Positions 37,224-44,654 of a stretch of 64,000 nucleotides of DNA are shown piece by piece (position 1 is the stretch's first letter; the number at the start of each line of letters is the position of its first letter). The notes beneath the pieces were generated by a model. The model had not been told where the DNA came from and made no database searches. It worked only from the letters and a program-made list of their open reading frames with translations. The position numbers and the translations under genes were made by a program. The stretch lies in NCBI GenBank assembly GCA_002428485.1, contig DIWM01000053.1, positions 62,001 to 126,000 of the forward strand. The letters are read 5' to 3'. This stretch comes from Deltaproteobacteria bacterium UBA6106. GTDB lineage: Bacteria > Desulfobacterota > Syntrophorhabdia > Syntrophorhabdales > Syntrophorhabdaceae.

Positions 37224-38120
37224 ATGATTGAGCGGCAGAACGAGACGCGAAGAGAAGAAACGACAGGCGCAAGCGGTCCTGTGACCATGTCTATTCATGA
37301 TTTCAACCGTTTGAGCCAGTTTATTTACAAGGAATGCGGCATCAATATCACACCTACCAAAAAGGTCATGCTGGAGGGGCGCCTGAACAAAAGGCTCAGG
37401 CGCCTTGGTCTCGGGTCATTTACCGAATATTGTGATTACCTTTTCAGCAACGAGGGGATGAACAGTGAACTTATCTGGATGATCGATGAGGTGACAACGA
37501 ACAAGACAGATTTTTTCCGTGAGCCGAAACATTTTGAGTACCTCGCCGCAAAGGTATTGCCTGAGGCGGCGCATGAAGCACGGAGGTCAGGGCACAAAAA
37601 GATTGCCATATGGAGCGCGGGGTGTTCGAGCGGAGAAGAACCCTATACGCTTGCCATGGTGGTCAGTGAATTTATTGACAGCAATCCCGGCGCGAACCTT
37701 TCCTATGTGATCGTAGGCACCGATATATCGCCCAGCGTGATTGAAAAGGCCAAAAAGGCTATTTACGAAGATGAGAGGGTTGTTCCTGTGCCGCCGGAAA
37801 TGAAAAAAAAATATCTCCTGCGCGGGAAAGAAAGGATGAGAAACTTTGTCAGGATCGTGCCCGTATTGCGCGAGAGGGTAAAATTCAGAAGGCTCAATTT
37901 CATGGACGGTGATTTCGGCTTCCGCGAGGCATTGGATATCATCTTCTGCAGAAACGTTGTTATCTATTTTGACAGGCCGACGCAAGAGGTCCTGCTGAAC
38001 AAATTCTGTAAATGTCTGACGAAGGGAGGATATGTGTTCATGGGGCACTCGGAAACATTGTTCGGCATGGATATACCCCTCGTCCAGGTTGCACCGACAA
38101 TATACAGGAAGGTCACATGA
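37224..38120 (+). CDS. cheR: Chemotaxis receptor methyltransferase CheR
   Basis: A 298-residue S-adenosylmethionine-dependent enzyme that methylates receptor glutamates. It has the N-terminal helical domain (FNRLSQFIYKECGINITPTK), the SAM loop IWSAGCSSGEEPYTLAM, and IIFCRNVVIYFDR near the end. An ATG 21 codons in (37287) is an alternative start; the first lacks a clear ribosome site. Its stop overlaps cheD by four bases (ATGA). The pentapeptide-like tail of the MCP at 34837 is a likely docking site for it. Confidence 0.93.
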   Translation: MIERQNETRREETTGASGPVTMSIHDFNRLSQFIYKECGINITPTKKVMLEGRLNKRLRRLGLGSFTEYCDYLFSNEGMNSELIWMIDEVTTNKTDFFREPKHFEYLAAKVLPEAAHEARRSGHKKIAIWSAGCSSGEEPYTLAMVVSEFIDSNPGANLSYVIVGTDISPSVIEKAKKAIYEDERVVPVPPEMKKKYLLRGKERMRNFVRIVPVLRERVKFRRLNFMDGDFGFREALDIIFCRNVVIYFDRPTQEVLLNKFCKCLTKGGYVFMGHSETLFGMDIPLVQVAPTIYRKVT

Positions 38121-38620
38121 CCCCTTATGATGTGAGCCTTCTTAACGTCTACCTTAAGCCTGCTGAAATGCATATTACCGATAGGCCCACGATCATTGCA
38201 ACGGTGCTTGGTTCCTGTGTCGCGGTGGTGATGTTCTGCGACCGGGCGCGCCTGGCCGGCATGTGCCACGCGATGCTCCCGTTCAACGGAGGAACAAACG
38301 GCCATGATCCCTACCGATATGTAGACTCATCAATAGCGTGCATGATCAAGAGGTTCGAAAGCAAGGGCGTCAAAAGGAATGAGATAAAGGTAAAGCTCTT
38401 CGGCGGCGCCGATGTCCTGTACTATATCGAGGAGGACAAAGAGAGGCACACCGTCGGGAAGAAAAATATTGCAAAGGCGCTTGAGATCATTAACAGCGAA
38501 AAGCTGAACCTGCTCATGTCAGATGTGGGAGGAACAAGCGGCCGCAAGATATTCTTCTTTACGCACACAGGGGAGATCTTGTTGAAGCGGTTGTCCCGGA
38601 CAATTCAAAGGAGTCTTTAG
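38117..38620 (+). CDS. cheD: Chemoreceptor glutamine deamidase CheD
   Basis: A 167-residue deamidase that converts receptor Gln to Glu. The catalytic Cys is in TVLGSCVAVVM, the His in AGMCHAMLPF, and the Gly-rich KLFGGADVL segment is kept. The start at 38117 overlaps the cheR stop; a longer frame to 38012 lies inside cheR. It overlaps cheB by one base. CheD often works with CheC/CheX phosphatases, and a CheX is present in this locus. Confidence 0.93.
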   Translation: MTPYDVSLLNVYLKPAEMHITDRPTIIATVLGSCVAVVMFCDRARLAGMCHAMLPFNGGTNGHDPYRYVDSSIACMIKRFESKGVKRNEIKVKLFGGADVLYYIEEDKERHTVGKKNIAKALEIINSEKLNLLMSDVGGTSGRKIFFFTHTGEILLKRLSRTIQRSL

Positions 38621-39690
38621 TGAACGAGAAGATCAAGGTTCTCATAGTCGATGATTCTGCCGTGGTCCGGCAGACCATGGAAGACATACTCTCTTCAGAC
38701 CCGCTCATTGAGGTTGTGGGATCTGCGCGGGATCCCTTTGCAGCGGCAGAGAGGATGAGAGAGGTCGTGCCCGATGTCATTACCCTTGACGTAGAGATGC
38801 CTCGTATGGACGGCATTACATTCCTGCAGAAGGTTATGAGGCAGCACCCCATACCGGTCGTCATGTGCTCGAGCCTGACGGAGAAGGGTTCAGAGACGGC
38901 AATGAGGGCGATGGAATACGGCGCCGTTGATATTATCCGGAAGCCCCGCCTTGGCGTCAAGCAGTTCCTGGAAGAGGCGAAGGTTATTATCTGCGACGCA
39001 GTGAGGGCAGCCGGAGGCGCCCGCATAAAACGGATCGCTCCGAAGGCGATCAACGTAGCGCCAAAATTAAGCGCCGACGCGGTGCTGGAAAAACCAAGCT
39101 CGAAGGCAATGATCCAGACGACGGAGAAGGTGATCGTCGTCGGGGCTTCGACAGGGGGGACAGAAGCATTGAAGGATTTCCTCGAGGCGCTGCCTCTCGA
39201 TACGCCGGGGATGGTCATCGTACAGCACATGCCTGAGCATTTTACCGCTGCCTTCGCGAGAAGGCTTGACGGGATATGCAGCATCTCCGTGAAAGAGGCC
39301 GAGAACGATGACACGGTAGTCCGCGGACGCGCGCTTATCGCGCCGGGCAACAAGCACACATTGTTGAAAAGAAGCGGCGCCAGGTATTACGTGGAAGTGA
39401 AGGACGGCCCGCTTGTATGCAGGCACCGGCCGTCAGTCGATGTGCTTTTCCGCTCGGCCGCCAGGTATGCCGGCAAGAACGCCGTAGGCGTCATCATGAC
39501 AGGCATGGGGGACGATGGCGCAAAGGGCATGCTCGAGATGAAGGATGCCGGGGCCTATACGATCGCACAGGACGAGGCGTCCTGTGTTGTTTTCGGAATG
39601 CCGAAAGAGGCGATAAAGCTCGGGGCCATCGATACGGTGATACCCCTCAACAACATCGCCGGCGTTGTTCTGCGGGAATCCAACAAATAA
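38620..39690 (+). CDS. cheB: Chemotaxis receptor methylesterase CheB
   Basis: A 356-residue response-regulator enzyme that removes receptor methyl groups and deamidates Gln. The receiver domain has VLIVDDSAVVR and the phospho-acceptor Asp in ITLDVEMPRMDG. The C-terminal esterase has the catalytic Ser in GASTGGTEAL, His in VIVQHMPEHFT and Asp in IMTGMGDDGAKGM. The GTG start at 38620 follows AAAGGAG. It is the last gene before the IS110 element. Confidence 0.94.
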   Translation: MNEKIKVLIVDDSAVVRQTMEDILSSDPLIEVVGSARDPFAAAERMREVVPDVITLDVEMPRMDGITFLQKVMRQHPIPVVMCSSLTEKGSETAMRAMEYGAVDIIRKPRLGVKQFLEEAKVIICDAVRAAGGARIKRIAPKAINVAPKLSADAVLEKPSSKAMIQTTEKVIVVGASTGGTEALKDFLEALPLDTPGMVIVQHMPEHFTAAFARRLDGICSISVKEAENDDTVVRGRALIAPGNKHTLLKRSGARYYVEVKDGPLVCRHRPSVDVLFRSAARYAGKNAVGVIMTGMGDDGAKGMLEMKDAGAYTIAQDEASCVVFGMPKEAIKLGAIDTVIPLNNIAGVVLRESNK

Positions 39691-39748
39691 TAAAAGCAGC
39701 TCACAGCTCATAGCAAAACATCCGTAAGTCGTGAGCAGTTGTGTTTGA

Positions 39749-39754
39749 TGTCAA
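39749..39754 (-). promoter_or_regulatory. Outward -35 box in the right end of the IS110 element
   Basis: TTGACA on the minus strand, 13 bases inside the right end. When the ends join in an excised circle, the 13 bases plus the CT core plus TG of the left end give a 17-base spacer to TATGTT (40884-40879). This forms a promoter that exists only in the circle and would transcribe the bridge RNA and recombinase. Confidence 0.75.
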
Positions 39755-39760
39755 GCAAAT

Positions 39761-40687
39761 TCATCGGGCACACCAAGGAGTATTGGTTCGGACCATGGCG
39801 TTGAGGATGGTCAGGATTTTATGCATGCATGCAGTAAGGGCAACCTTGGGGACTTTACCGGCATGAATGAGATGTTCGTAGAACGCTCTGATAACGGGGT
39901 TATGGGATACCGCCGAGAGGGTTGCCATGTATAGCGCGGCCCTCACATCTGCCCTCCCTCCGAAGATGGTGCGTCTTCCCCGGTATTTGCCGCTGTCCCG
40001 ATTGAGAGGCGCAAGTCCCGCAAGGGCGGCGATCTTCTTTCTGTCCAGCTGCCCAAGCTCCGGGAGCCTTGCGAGAAGGGTACAGGCATTGACAGGACCT
40101 ATTCCCTTGAACGTTCTCAGGAGGTTTTCCTTCTCCCTCCAGAGAGGGGTCTTTTTGATCGTGCTGCTGATGTTTTTCCCGGCCTTCTTGATGCATTCGG
40201 TGAGCCACGCAATGTGGGCTTCGATATCCGCCTTTGTCCAGGACGGGGCAATCTGGAGACGGTTCTTCTCCTCGGCGAGCATCTGGACAAGCTGTCTTCT
40301 CCGGGCAATGAGAGCCTGCAGCCTCTGGGCCTCCGCATCCTTCAGGGGGCGTATCTCAGGGCGTATTGCCTCGCCAAACCGGGCAATGATCTCTGCATCG
40401 ACGGCATCTGTTTTGGCGAGCTTTCCGGTTGCCTTGGCGAAGTCCCGTATCTGCCTCGGGTTGACGACCACCACGTTGAGGGTGCGCAGCGCGAGCACTT
40501 CAACAACGGGGATCTCGTATCCTCCCGAAGCTTCCAGTACCACCAGAGCGGGTTTCATCGCGACAAGAAGACGGGCGAGATCCATTCGTCCCTCCTCATC
40601 GTTGGGAAAGGTCTTCCGGATGGTATCCGGTCTTATGAAGACCTCAAGGGTATCCTTTGCAACATCAATACCGGCGAACTGTTCCAT
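39761..40687 (-). CDS. IS110-family bridge-RNA-guided recombinase (DEDD transposase)
   Basis: A 308-residue recombinase. The RuvC-like domain has Asp8 in FAGIDVAKD, Glu52 in LVVLEASGGYE, and Asp94/Asp97 in AKTDAVDAEIIARFG. The C-terminal Tnp domain has Ser232 in LNRDSGKYRGRR, which corresponds by position to the nucleophile of the IS110 group. A coiled helical region (residues about 115-180) lies between them. The gene is complete, with a strong AAGGAGG ribosome site 6 bases before the ATG. The long non-coding region upstream rather than downstream puts it in the IS110 rather than IS1111 group. Confidence 0.95.
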   Translation of the reverse strand: MEQFAGIDVAKDTLEVFIRPDTIRKTFPNDEEGRMDLARLLVAMKPALVVLEASGGYEIPVVEVLALRTLNVVVVNPRQIRDFAKATGKLAKTDAVDAEIIARFGEAIRPEIRPLKDAEAQRLQALIARRRQLVQMLAEEKNRLQIAPSWTKADIEAHIAWLTECIKKAGKNISSTIKKTPLWREKENLLRTFKGIGPVNACTLLARLPELGQLDRKKIAALAGLAPLNRDSGKYRGRRTIFGGRADVRAALYMATLSAVSHNPVIRAFYEHLIHAGKVPKVALTACMHKILTILNAMVRTNTPWCAR

Positions 40688-40698
40688 TAGTGCTCCTC

Positions 40699-40872
40699 CT
40701 TGTGTGATACGGGCTCTTCGTAAGGCCCAGGCAGTTGTTCGAGCTTATATGGAGAGGGGTGTGACGACCCGCGCTCACGAACGAGATCATGCGTCTCAAG
40801 GCGTAATCGGTCTGTCACACCCTGGTACATACTGGATACAGTATACCTATATAGGGGGGTGGAGTGAAGCAT
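40699..40872 (-). ncRNA. Predicted bridge RNA of the IS110 element
   Basis: About 174 bases at the left end, read on the minus strand. A 5' stem-loop (40847-40824) is followed by a target-binding loop closed by a 9-bp stem (GGGTGTGAC 40822-40814 with GTCACACCC 40765-40757). In this loop TTACGCCT (40806-40799) equals the left target and core, and TCGTGAG (40780-40774) is the complement of the right target. A donor-binding loop follows: ACAACTGC (40738-40731) equals the element's right end and its core C, and CACACAAG (40706-40699) complements the left end at 7 of 8 positions, separated by a GGGC/GCCC hairpin. Order and size match the IS621-type bridge RNA. Confidence 0.8.
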
Positions 40873-40888
40873 ACATATAACATACAAG

Positions 40889-40945
40889 GCGTAAGTCGTA
40901 AGGGGTTTAATCGCCTAACGCCTGACGCCTTACGATTCACGGCTT
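40889..40945. repeat. Family C repeat carrying the right half of the IS110 target
   Basis: gcgtaagtcgtaagggg followed by cctaacgcctgacgccttac. Together with ccgtaagtcgtgag at 39722-39735 it re-forms a complete family C repeat when the element is removed. The interval on to 41000 has no gene. Confidence 0.75.
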
Positions 40946-41005
40946 CCTTGCTGACCGCTGTCTGCTGGTTTAAAGAGGGTGCGGTCCCTTAGCCTGCCTT
41001 TCTGC

Positions 41006-41032
41006 TTAACTAAAAACCATAACGTGCGATAA
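41006..41032 (+). promoter_or_regulatory. Possible sigma-28 promoter upstream of the Cache protein gene
   Basis: TTAA, a 15-base spacer and TGCGATAA resemble the TAAA-N15-GCCGATAA sigma-28 consensus (3 of 4 and 6 of 8). The start would be near 41040, about 85 bases before the ATG. It is weaker than the elements at 28471 and 29950 but lies before another chemotaxis-related gene. Confidence 0.45.
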
Positions 41033-41124
41033 ATGTTTTGTAAGGGGTTTATGGACAAATATGACGAAAAAATTGTCCTTACCAAGTCTATTCGGAGGAT
41101 AAACTACAACAAGGAGGTAGTAGG

Positions 41125-41577
41125 ATGAAGAAGATTTTTATGGTGATGGTGATCGGAGTGTTTTTTCTGGTTTTTACAACAAGCCTTTATGCAGCCGGTA
41201 CCGCGGCAGAGGCAGAGGCGATGGCAAAAAAGGCGGCAACCTTCCTCAAGGAACAGGGCAAGGACAAGGCATTCAAGGAATTTACCGAGGGTACCCAGTT
41301 CAAAAAGGATGACCTCTATATTTTTGTTATCGATGTCAACGGCATGACGCTTGCGCACGGCGGCAACCCCAAACTTGTTGGAAAAGACATGAGCGGCCTG
41401 AAGGATGCAGACGGTAAGTTGTTCATCAAGGAGATGGCCGATGCTGCCAAGGCAAAAGGGAACGGATGGGCTGACTATAAGTGGACAAACCCGACGACAA
41501 AGAAGATCGATAACAAATCCACCTATTTCCAGAAAGTAGATAATATGGTTATAGGGTGCGGCATCTATAAGAAATAA
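41125..41577 (+). CDS. Free-standing periplasmic Cache-domain protein
   Basis: A 150-residue exported protein: signal peptide MKKIFMVMVIGVFFLVFTTS with cleavage near LYAAG, then a single-Cache (sCache_2) domain to the end (DDLYIFVIDVNGMTLAHGGN, WADYKWTNPTTKKIDNKSTY, then VIGCGIYKK). The same fold forms the sensor of the MCP at 34837, but here there is no membrane or signalling part. It is followed by a receptor gene with a different sensor domain, so it may bind a small ligand and present it to that receptor. It has a strong AAGGAGG site. Confidence 0.87.
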   Translation: MKKIFMVMVIGVFFLVFTTSLYAAGTAAEAEAMAKKAATFLKEQGKDKAFKEFTEGTQFKKDDLYIFVIDVNGMTLAHGGNPKLVGKDMSGLKDADGKLFIKEMADAAKAKGNGWADYKWTNPTTKKIDNKSTYFQKVDNMVIGCGIYKK

Positions 41578-41591
41578 CAAAAGAGAGACGG

Positions 41592-41616
41592 CTGCGCGAT
41601 CCTCTTGGTCGCGCAG
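41592..41616 (+). terminator. GC-rich hairpin after the Cache protein gene
   Basis: CTGCGCGA and TCGCGCAG (41592-41599 with 41609-41616) pair around a 9-base loop, extended by outer AAGAG/CTCTT pairs. No T-run follows, so it may limit read-through or protect the 3' end of the Cache message before the MCP gene. Confidence 0.5.
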
Positions 41617-41652
41617 TCGCCTCTTCGAGCCAATAGTATATAGGGAGGCTTT

Positions 41653-43293
41653 ATGAAAGGGTACCTCATGAACCTAAAGATGTCGAAAAAGCTGCTCCTG
41701 TCCCCTCTCTGTGTTATGATCTTCCTTGTTATATTCGGCATTGTATCTTATATAGGGAACATAAACCAGAGATCGGCGATCAACGACATCTTCAATAACA
41801 GATTTAAGGGATATCAGACATCAGCCAATATCAGCAACGACCTCGCGAATGTCCATGCCAGCGTCTACAAGGTCATCAGCTGGACGAATGCCAATTATGA
41901 TGCCAAGAAGATCGATGACCTGGGCAAAGAGCAATTGGGAAGTATCGATAAGGCATCTGAGACCATTAAGAAGATCGTTGCCTCAAAGGGAATCACCGGG
42001 GAGCAAAAAAAGCTCTACCAGGCATCCCTTGAGCAACTCGCAGAGTACAAGAAGCCGGTTCAGGGGGTTATTGACCTTTCCTCCGGCGATCTCAGTTCAG
42101 CGACTATGTTCATGGGCACCGCCGACGACAAGTTCCAGGTGCTCAACAAGACGCTCCAGGACCTCCTTGCGATGGAGAACAAGCTGAGCAAGGAGAGCTA
42201 CGACTTCTCCCAGAAGAGCTTTGTCCGTGTACTGGTCATCTCCATCGCCGTAATGGCCATCGCCATCGCGCTGTCGCTTGGCATCAGCATCTTCATGGCG
42301 AAGCTTATCCTGAGGCCCATCAACAAGACCATCGAGGTCATCGAGGACATCTCCCAGGGCGATCTGACAAAGCGCATCGACATCCACGCCACAGACGAGA
42401 TAGGGGAGATGAGCAGGCACTTCAACGTCTTTGTGGACAAGCTCCACGAGACGATCACGAAGGTGGCAAAGAGCAGCAGCGACGTATCCTCTGCAGCGAG
42501 CCTCCTTGACGGCTCTGCAGAGCAGATGGCGGCAGGCGTTGAGCAGGCGGCTACGCAGGTCAACTCCGTTGCCACGGCGAGCGAAGAGATGTCAACGACC
42601 TCCTCCGAGATCGCCCAGAACTGCGTCATGGTTGCCAAGAGCTCCGAGAAGGCAAACGCCTCGGCAGTGACCGGCGAGGGGATCATCCAGGAGACGATCT
42701 CCGTCATGACCAGGATCAACGAACGGGTAAAACAGTCCGCCGGCATCATCAAGAAACTTGGGACACGCTCCGAGCAGATCGGGGAAGTGGTGGGGCTCAT
42801 CAATGAGATTGCCGACCAGACCAACCTTCTTGCACTGAACGCTGCCATAGAAGCGGCGCGTGCCGGCGAGCACGGAAGGGGTTTTGCCGTCGTAGCCGAC
42901 GAGGTGCGCAAGCTTGCCGAACGGACCACCGAGGCGACCAAGGAGATTGGCAATACCATCGAGGCCATGCAGTCCGAGACGAAGAACGCCGTTGTGTCCA
43001 TGAAAGAGGGGGAGGACGAGGTGGAGCAGGGCGCAAAAGAGGCGTCGAAATCCGGCGATGCCCTGAAGGACATCCTGAAGCAGGTGAATACCGTTACGAC
43101 CGAGATAAACCAGATCGCCGTTGCCTCTGAGGAGCAGACCGCAACGACAAACGAGATCGCAACGAACATACAGCAGATATCGGAGGTGATGCAGGATACG
43201 GCGAAGAGGATCCAGGAGAATGCCGGCGCCGCTACGCAGCTTGCCAACCTCTCAAAGGAGCTCCAGGGACTGGTAGGGCAGTTCAGGGTGTAG
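41653..43293 (+). CDS. Methyl-accepting chemotaxis protein with a four-helix-bundle sensor
   Basis: A 546-residue receptor. Helix at about residues 13-34, a helical periplasmic domain of about 150 residues (4HB type; no Cache signature), second helix at about 190-215, HAMP (LILRPINKTIEVIEDISQGDLT), and signalling hairpin with tip DQTNLLALNAAIEAARAGEHGRGFAVVADEVRKLAERT (partial match quoted). It ends LVGQFRV without a CheR-tether pentapeptide, unlike the MCP at 34837. The gene follows the free Cache protein by 75 bases. Third positions are strongly G/C biased in the cytoplasmic half. Confidence 0.92.
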   Translation: MKGYLMNLKMSKKLLLSPLCVMIFLVIFGIVSYIGNINQRSAINDIFNNRFKGYQTSANISNDLANVHASVYKVISWTNANYDAKKIDDLGKEQLGSIDKASETIKKIVASKGITGEQKKLYQASLEQLAEYKKPVQGVIDLSSGDLSSATMFMGTADDKFQVLNKTLQDLLAMENKLSKESYDFSQKSFVRVLVISIAVMAIAIALSLGISIFMAKLILRPINKTIEVIEDISQGDLTKRIDIHATDEIGEMSRHFNVFVDKLHETITKVAKSSSDVSSAASLLDGSAEQMAAGVEQAATQVNSVATASEEMSTTSSEIAQNCVMVAKSSEKANASAVTGEGIIQETISVMTRINERVKQSAGIIKKLGTRSEQIGEVVGLINEIADQTNLLALNAAIEAARAGEHGRGFAVVADEVRKLAERTTEATKEIGNTIEAMQSETKNAVVSMKEGEDEVEQGAKEASKSGDALKDILKQVNTVTTEINQIAVASEEQTATTNEIATNIQQISEVMQDTAKRIQENAGAATQLANLSKELQGLVGQFRV

Positions 43294-43298
43294 ATAAA

Positions 43299-43406
43299 AC
43301 AGCTCATAGCTTATGGCTCATGGCAAATTCGATATTCGATGATCGATTATCGATATTCGACGTTGACGACTTCTTCGGCCATGAGCTATGAACTATGAGC
43401 CATGAA
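43299..43406. repeat. Family D repeat with a tcgatattcga core between convergent genes
   Basis: cagctcatagcttatggctc and its imperfect complement gccatgagctatgaactatg flank a core of repeated tcgatattcga words. As the neighbouring genes converge, this large hairpin could end transcription from both sides. Confidence 0.6.
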
Positions 43407-43408
43407 CA

Positions 43409-44398
43409 TTATTCCTCCTCCAGCTTCTGTATCTCTTTTATCTTTAGGTGTTCCTTGATGAGGAAGATGAATCCCACGATATTGTACGGGATATACCAGG
43501 AGGCGTGAAAAAGGATCGAGGCGGTGAAACCCTCATGCTTCGGCACGTCAAATATGGAAAGAAGGTATACGAGTAGGAACTGATAAAGGCCGAAATATCC
43601 GGGAGAAGAAGGGATCGTGATGCCCATGTTGAGGAGAACGCAGATAAAGGGGATGTACATGGCGTTAATGTTGATATTCAGCGTCTTAAGGACGAAATAG
43701 AGCGCCGCGGCCATACAGAGCCAGGTGATGAAGGCGATGGGGACGAGGACGAGCAGATTCAATGGAGAACCGATCCTCTTCAGATTTTCCTGGATCTCGA
43801 TAAGCCGCTTTCCGAATTTGGCAAAGGCAGGCCTTTTTACCGTTGAAAGCCTTTTGGCAATAGCCCCGGCAAATCTTTCCCTGCTTAAAAGCACCATGAG
43901 CGTGATGAGGACGAAGAGCACGAGGACAAGTATGGAGATGGCCTGGGAGACCCGCGGGGGAAGGCTGTGTTTCGGGAAAAAGATAAATGTAATGAGCAGC
44001 AACCCTATAAGATCGAATATCCTGTCGATGATGACCGTCGTGATGCCATACGTGAGAGAGATGCCCGTCCTTTTTGACAGGACATAACCCCTCGCAATCT
44101 CGCCGAGCCGGGCGGGGAAGACGTTATTGATGAAAAGGCCGATAATGAGGGCGATGAAGGAATCTCTGAACCTGACGTTGCCCCCCGCTATCCTTGTCCA
44201 TTTAACGGAACAAAGCGTGGCGGCGGCGAAGATAGAGACCGTGGGCATGAACACAAAACGGAGGTCAGCGTTCTTAAGAGTATCGGCGATCTCCCGGAAC
44301 CGGATATCTTTCATCGAAAAATAAAGGAGAACGATGCTGATCAGGAGCCCGACTATGGTAAGGAGTTTATGTTTTTTCATTGAATCGGCAGCCAACAT
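43409..44398 (-). CDS. Flippase-like membrane protein (LPG synthase TM / UPF0104 family)
   Basis: A 329-residue protein of about eight helices in the lysylphosphatidylglycerol-synthase transmembrane/AglD-like family. The conserved segments are ALIIGLFINNVFPARLGEIARGY and, near the C-terminus, GITIPSSPGYFGLYQFLLVYLL. The aminoacyl-transferase domain of true MprF is absent. Family members are thought to act on lipid or glycolipid precursors; the substrate here is unknown. A start seven codons later (44380, MKKHKLLT) is possible; neither has a good ribosome site. Confidence 0.85.
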   Translation of the reverse strand: MLAADSMKKHKLLTIVGLLISIVLLYFSMKDIRFREIADTLKNADLRFVFMPTVSIFAAATLCSVKWTRIAGGNVRFRDSFIALIIGLFINNVFPARLGEIARGYVLSKRTGISLTYGITTVIIDRIFDLIGLLLITFIFFPKHSLPPRVSQAISILVLVLFVLITLMVLLSRERFAGAIAKRLSTVKRPAFAKFGKRLIEIQENLKRIGSPLNLLVLVPIAFITWLCMAAALYFVLKTLNININAMYIPFICVLLNMGITIPSSPGYFGLYQFLLVYLLSIFDVPKHEGFTASILFHASWYIPYNIVGFIFLIKEHLKIKEIQKLEEE

Positions 44399-44458
44399 GT
44401 TTTAAAAAGATACGGCCGGTATGTCAAGGAATTAATGCATCGTGAAAGGCGAAGAAAA

Positions 44459-44530
44459 ATCTCGTTAGGCGTAAGGCGTTAGGCGTAAGGCGATTATTCC
44501 CCTCACGGCTTACGATTCACGCCTTACGGG
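44459..44530. repeat. Family C intergenic repeat
   Basis: cgttaggcgtaaggcgttagg words followed by ctcacggcttacgattcacg and ccttacggg form an imperfect inverted repeat in the divergent gap between the flippase-like gene and fabH. Confidence 0.65.
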
Positions 44531-44557
44531 TGTTGTGTGACGGGTTTTATTAAATTC

Positions 44558-44587
44558 TTGACAATTATCCGCCTTTTTTGTTCTATT
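44558..44587 (+). promoter_or_regulatory. Sigma-70 promoter for fabH
   Basis: TTGACA (44558-44563), an 18-base spacer and TCTATT (44582-44587, 4 of 6). Expected start near 44594. The leader contains a hairpin with AAGGGTTC (44599-44606) and GAACCCTT (44624-44631), about 23 bases before the start codon, which might modulate translation. Confidence 0.55.
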
Positions 44588-44654
44588 TAGTCACTGAAAA
44601 GGGTTCAGGGTGCATAGCTTCCGGAACCCTTCATTGCTTGAACAGGGGAATTTC

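Larger units (their letters stand above)
39736..40886 (-). mobile_element. IS110-family insertion sequence, complete, 1151 bp
   Basis: An intact element: a DEDD recombinase gene on the minus strand, a 199-bp non-coding left end upstream of it, and a 25-bp right end after its stop. The ends were placed by comparing flanks with an unoccupied copy of the same target at 27201-27232. Flanks read gtaagtcgtgAG on one side and AGgcgtaagtcg on the other, with the AG dinucleotide (CT on the element's strand) on both sides as the shared core. There are no terminal inverted repeats, as usual for IS110. It is inserted in a family C intergenic repeat downstream of cheB, and looks recent and potentially active. 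Confidence 0.9.

Noticed and set aside
40713..40728. Reading the ggcc-containing hairpin upstream of the recombinase as a terminator
   Set aside because: It is short, has no T-run, and fits better as the internal hairpin of the donor-binding loop.
39927..40880. Plus-strand open frame across the IS110 element
   Set aside because: Antisense to an intact recombinase and to the bridge-RNA region; no ribosome site or domain.
42198..43307. Long minus-strand open frame opposite the second MCP (and a similar one at 35412-36485 opposite the first)
   Set aside because: Low-complexity Ser/Ala/Thr-rich translations that mirror the biased codons of the receptor signalling domains.
44610..44654. Extended N-terminus of FabH from 44610
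   Set aside because: It would translate the leader hairpin; the family N-terminus begins at 44655 behind a good ribosome site.
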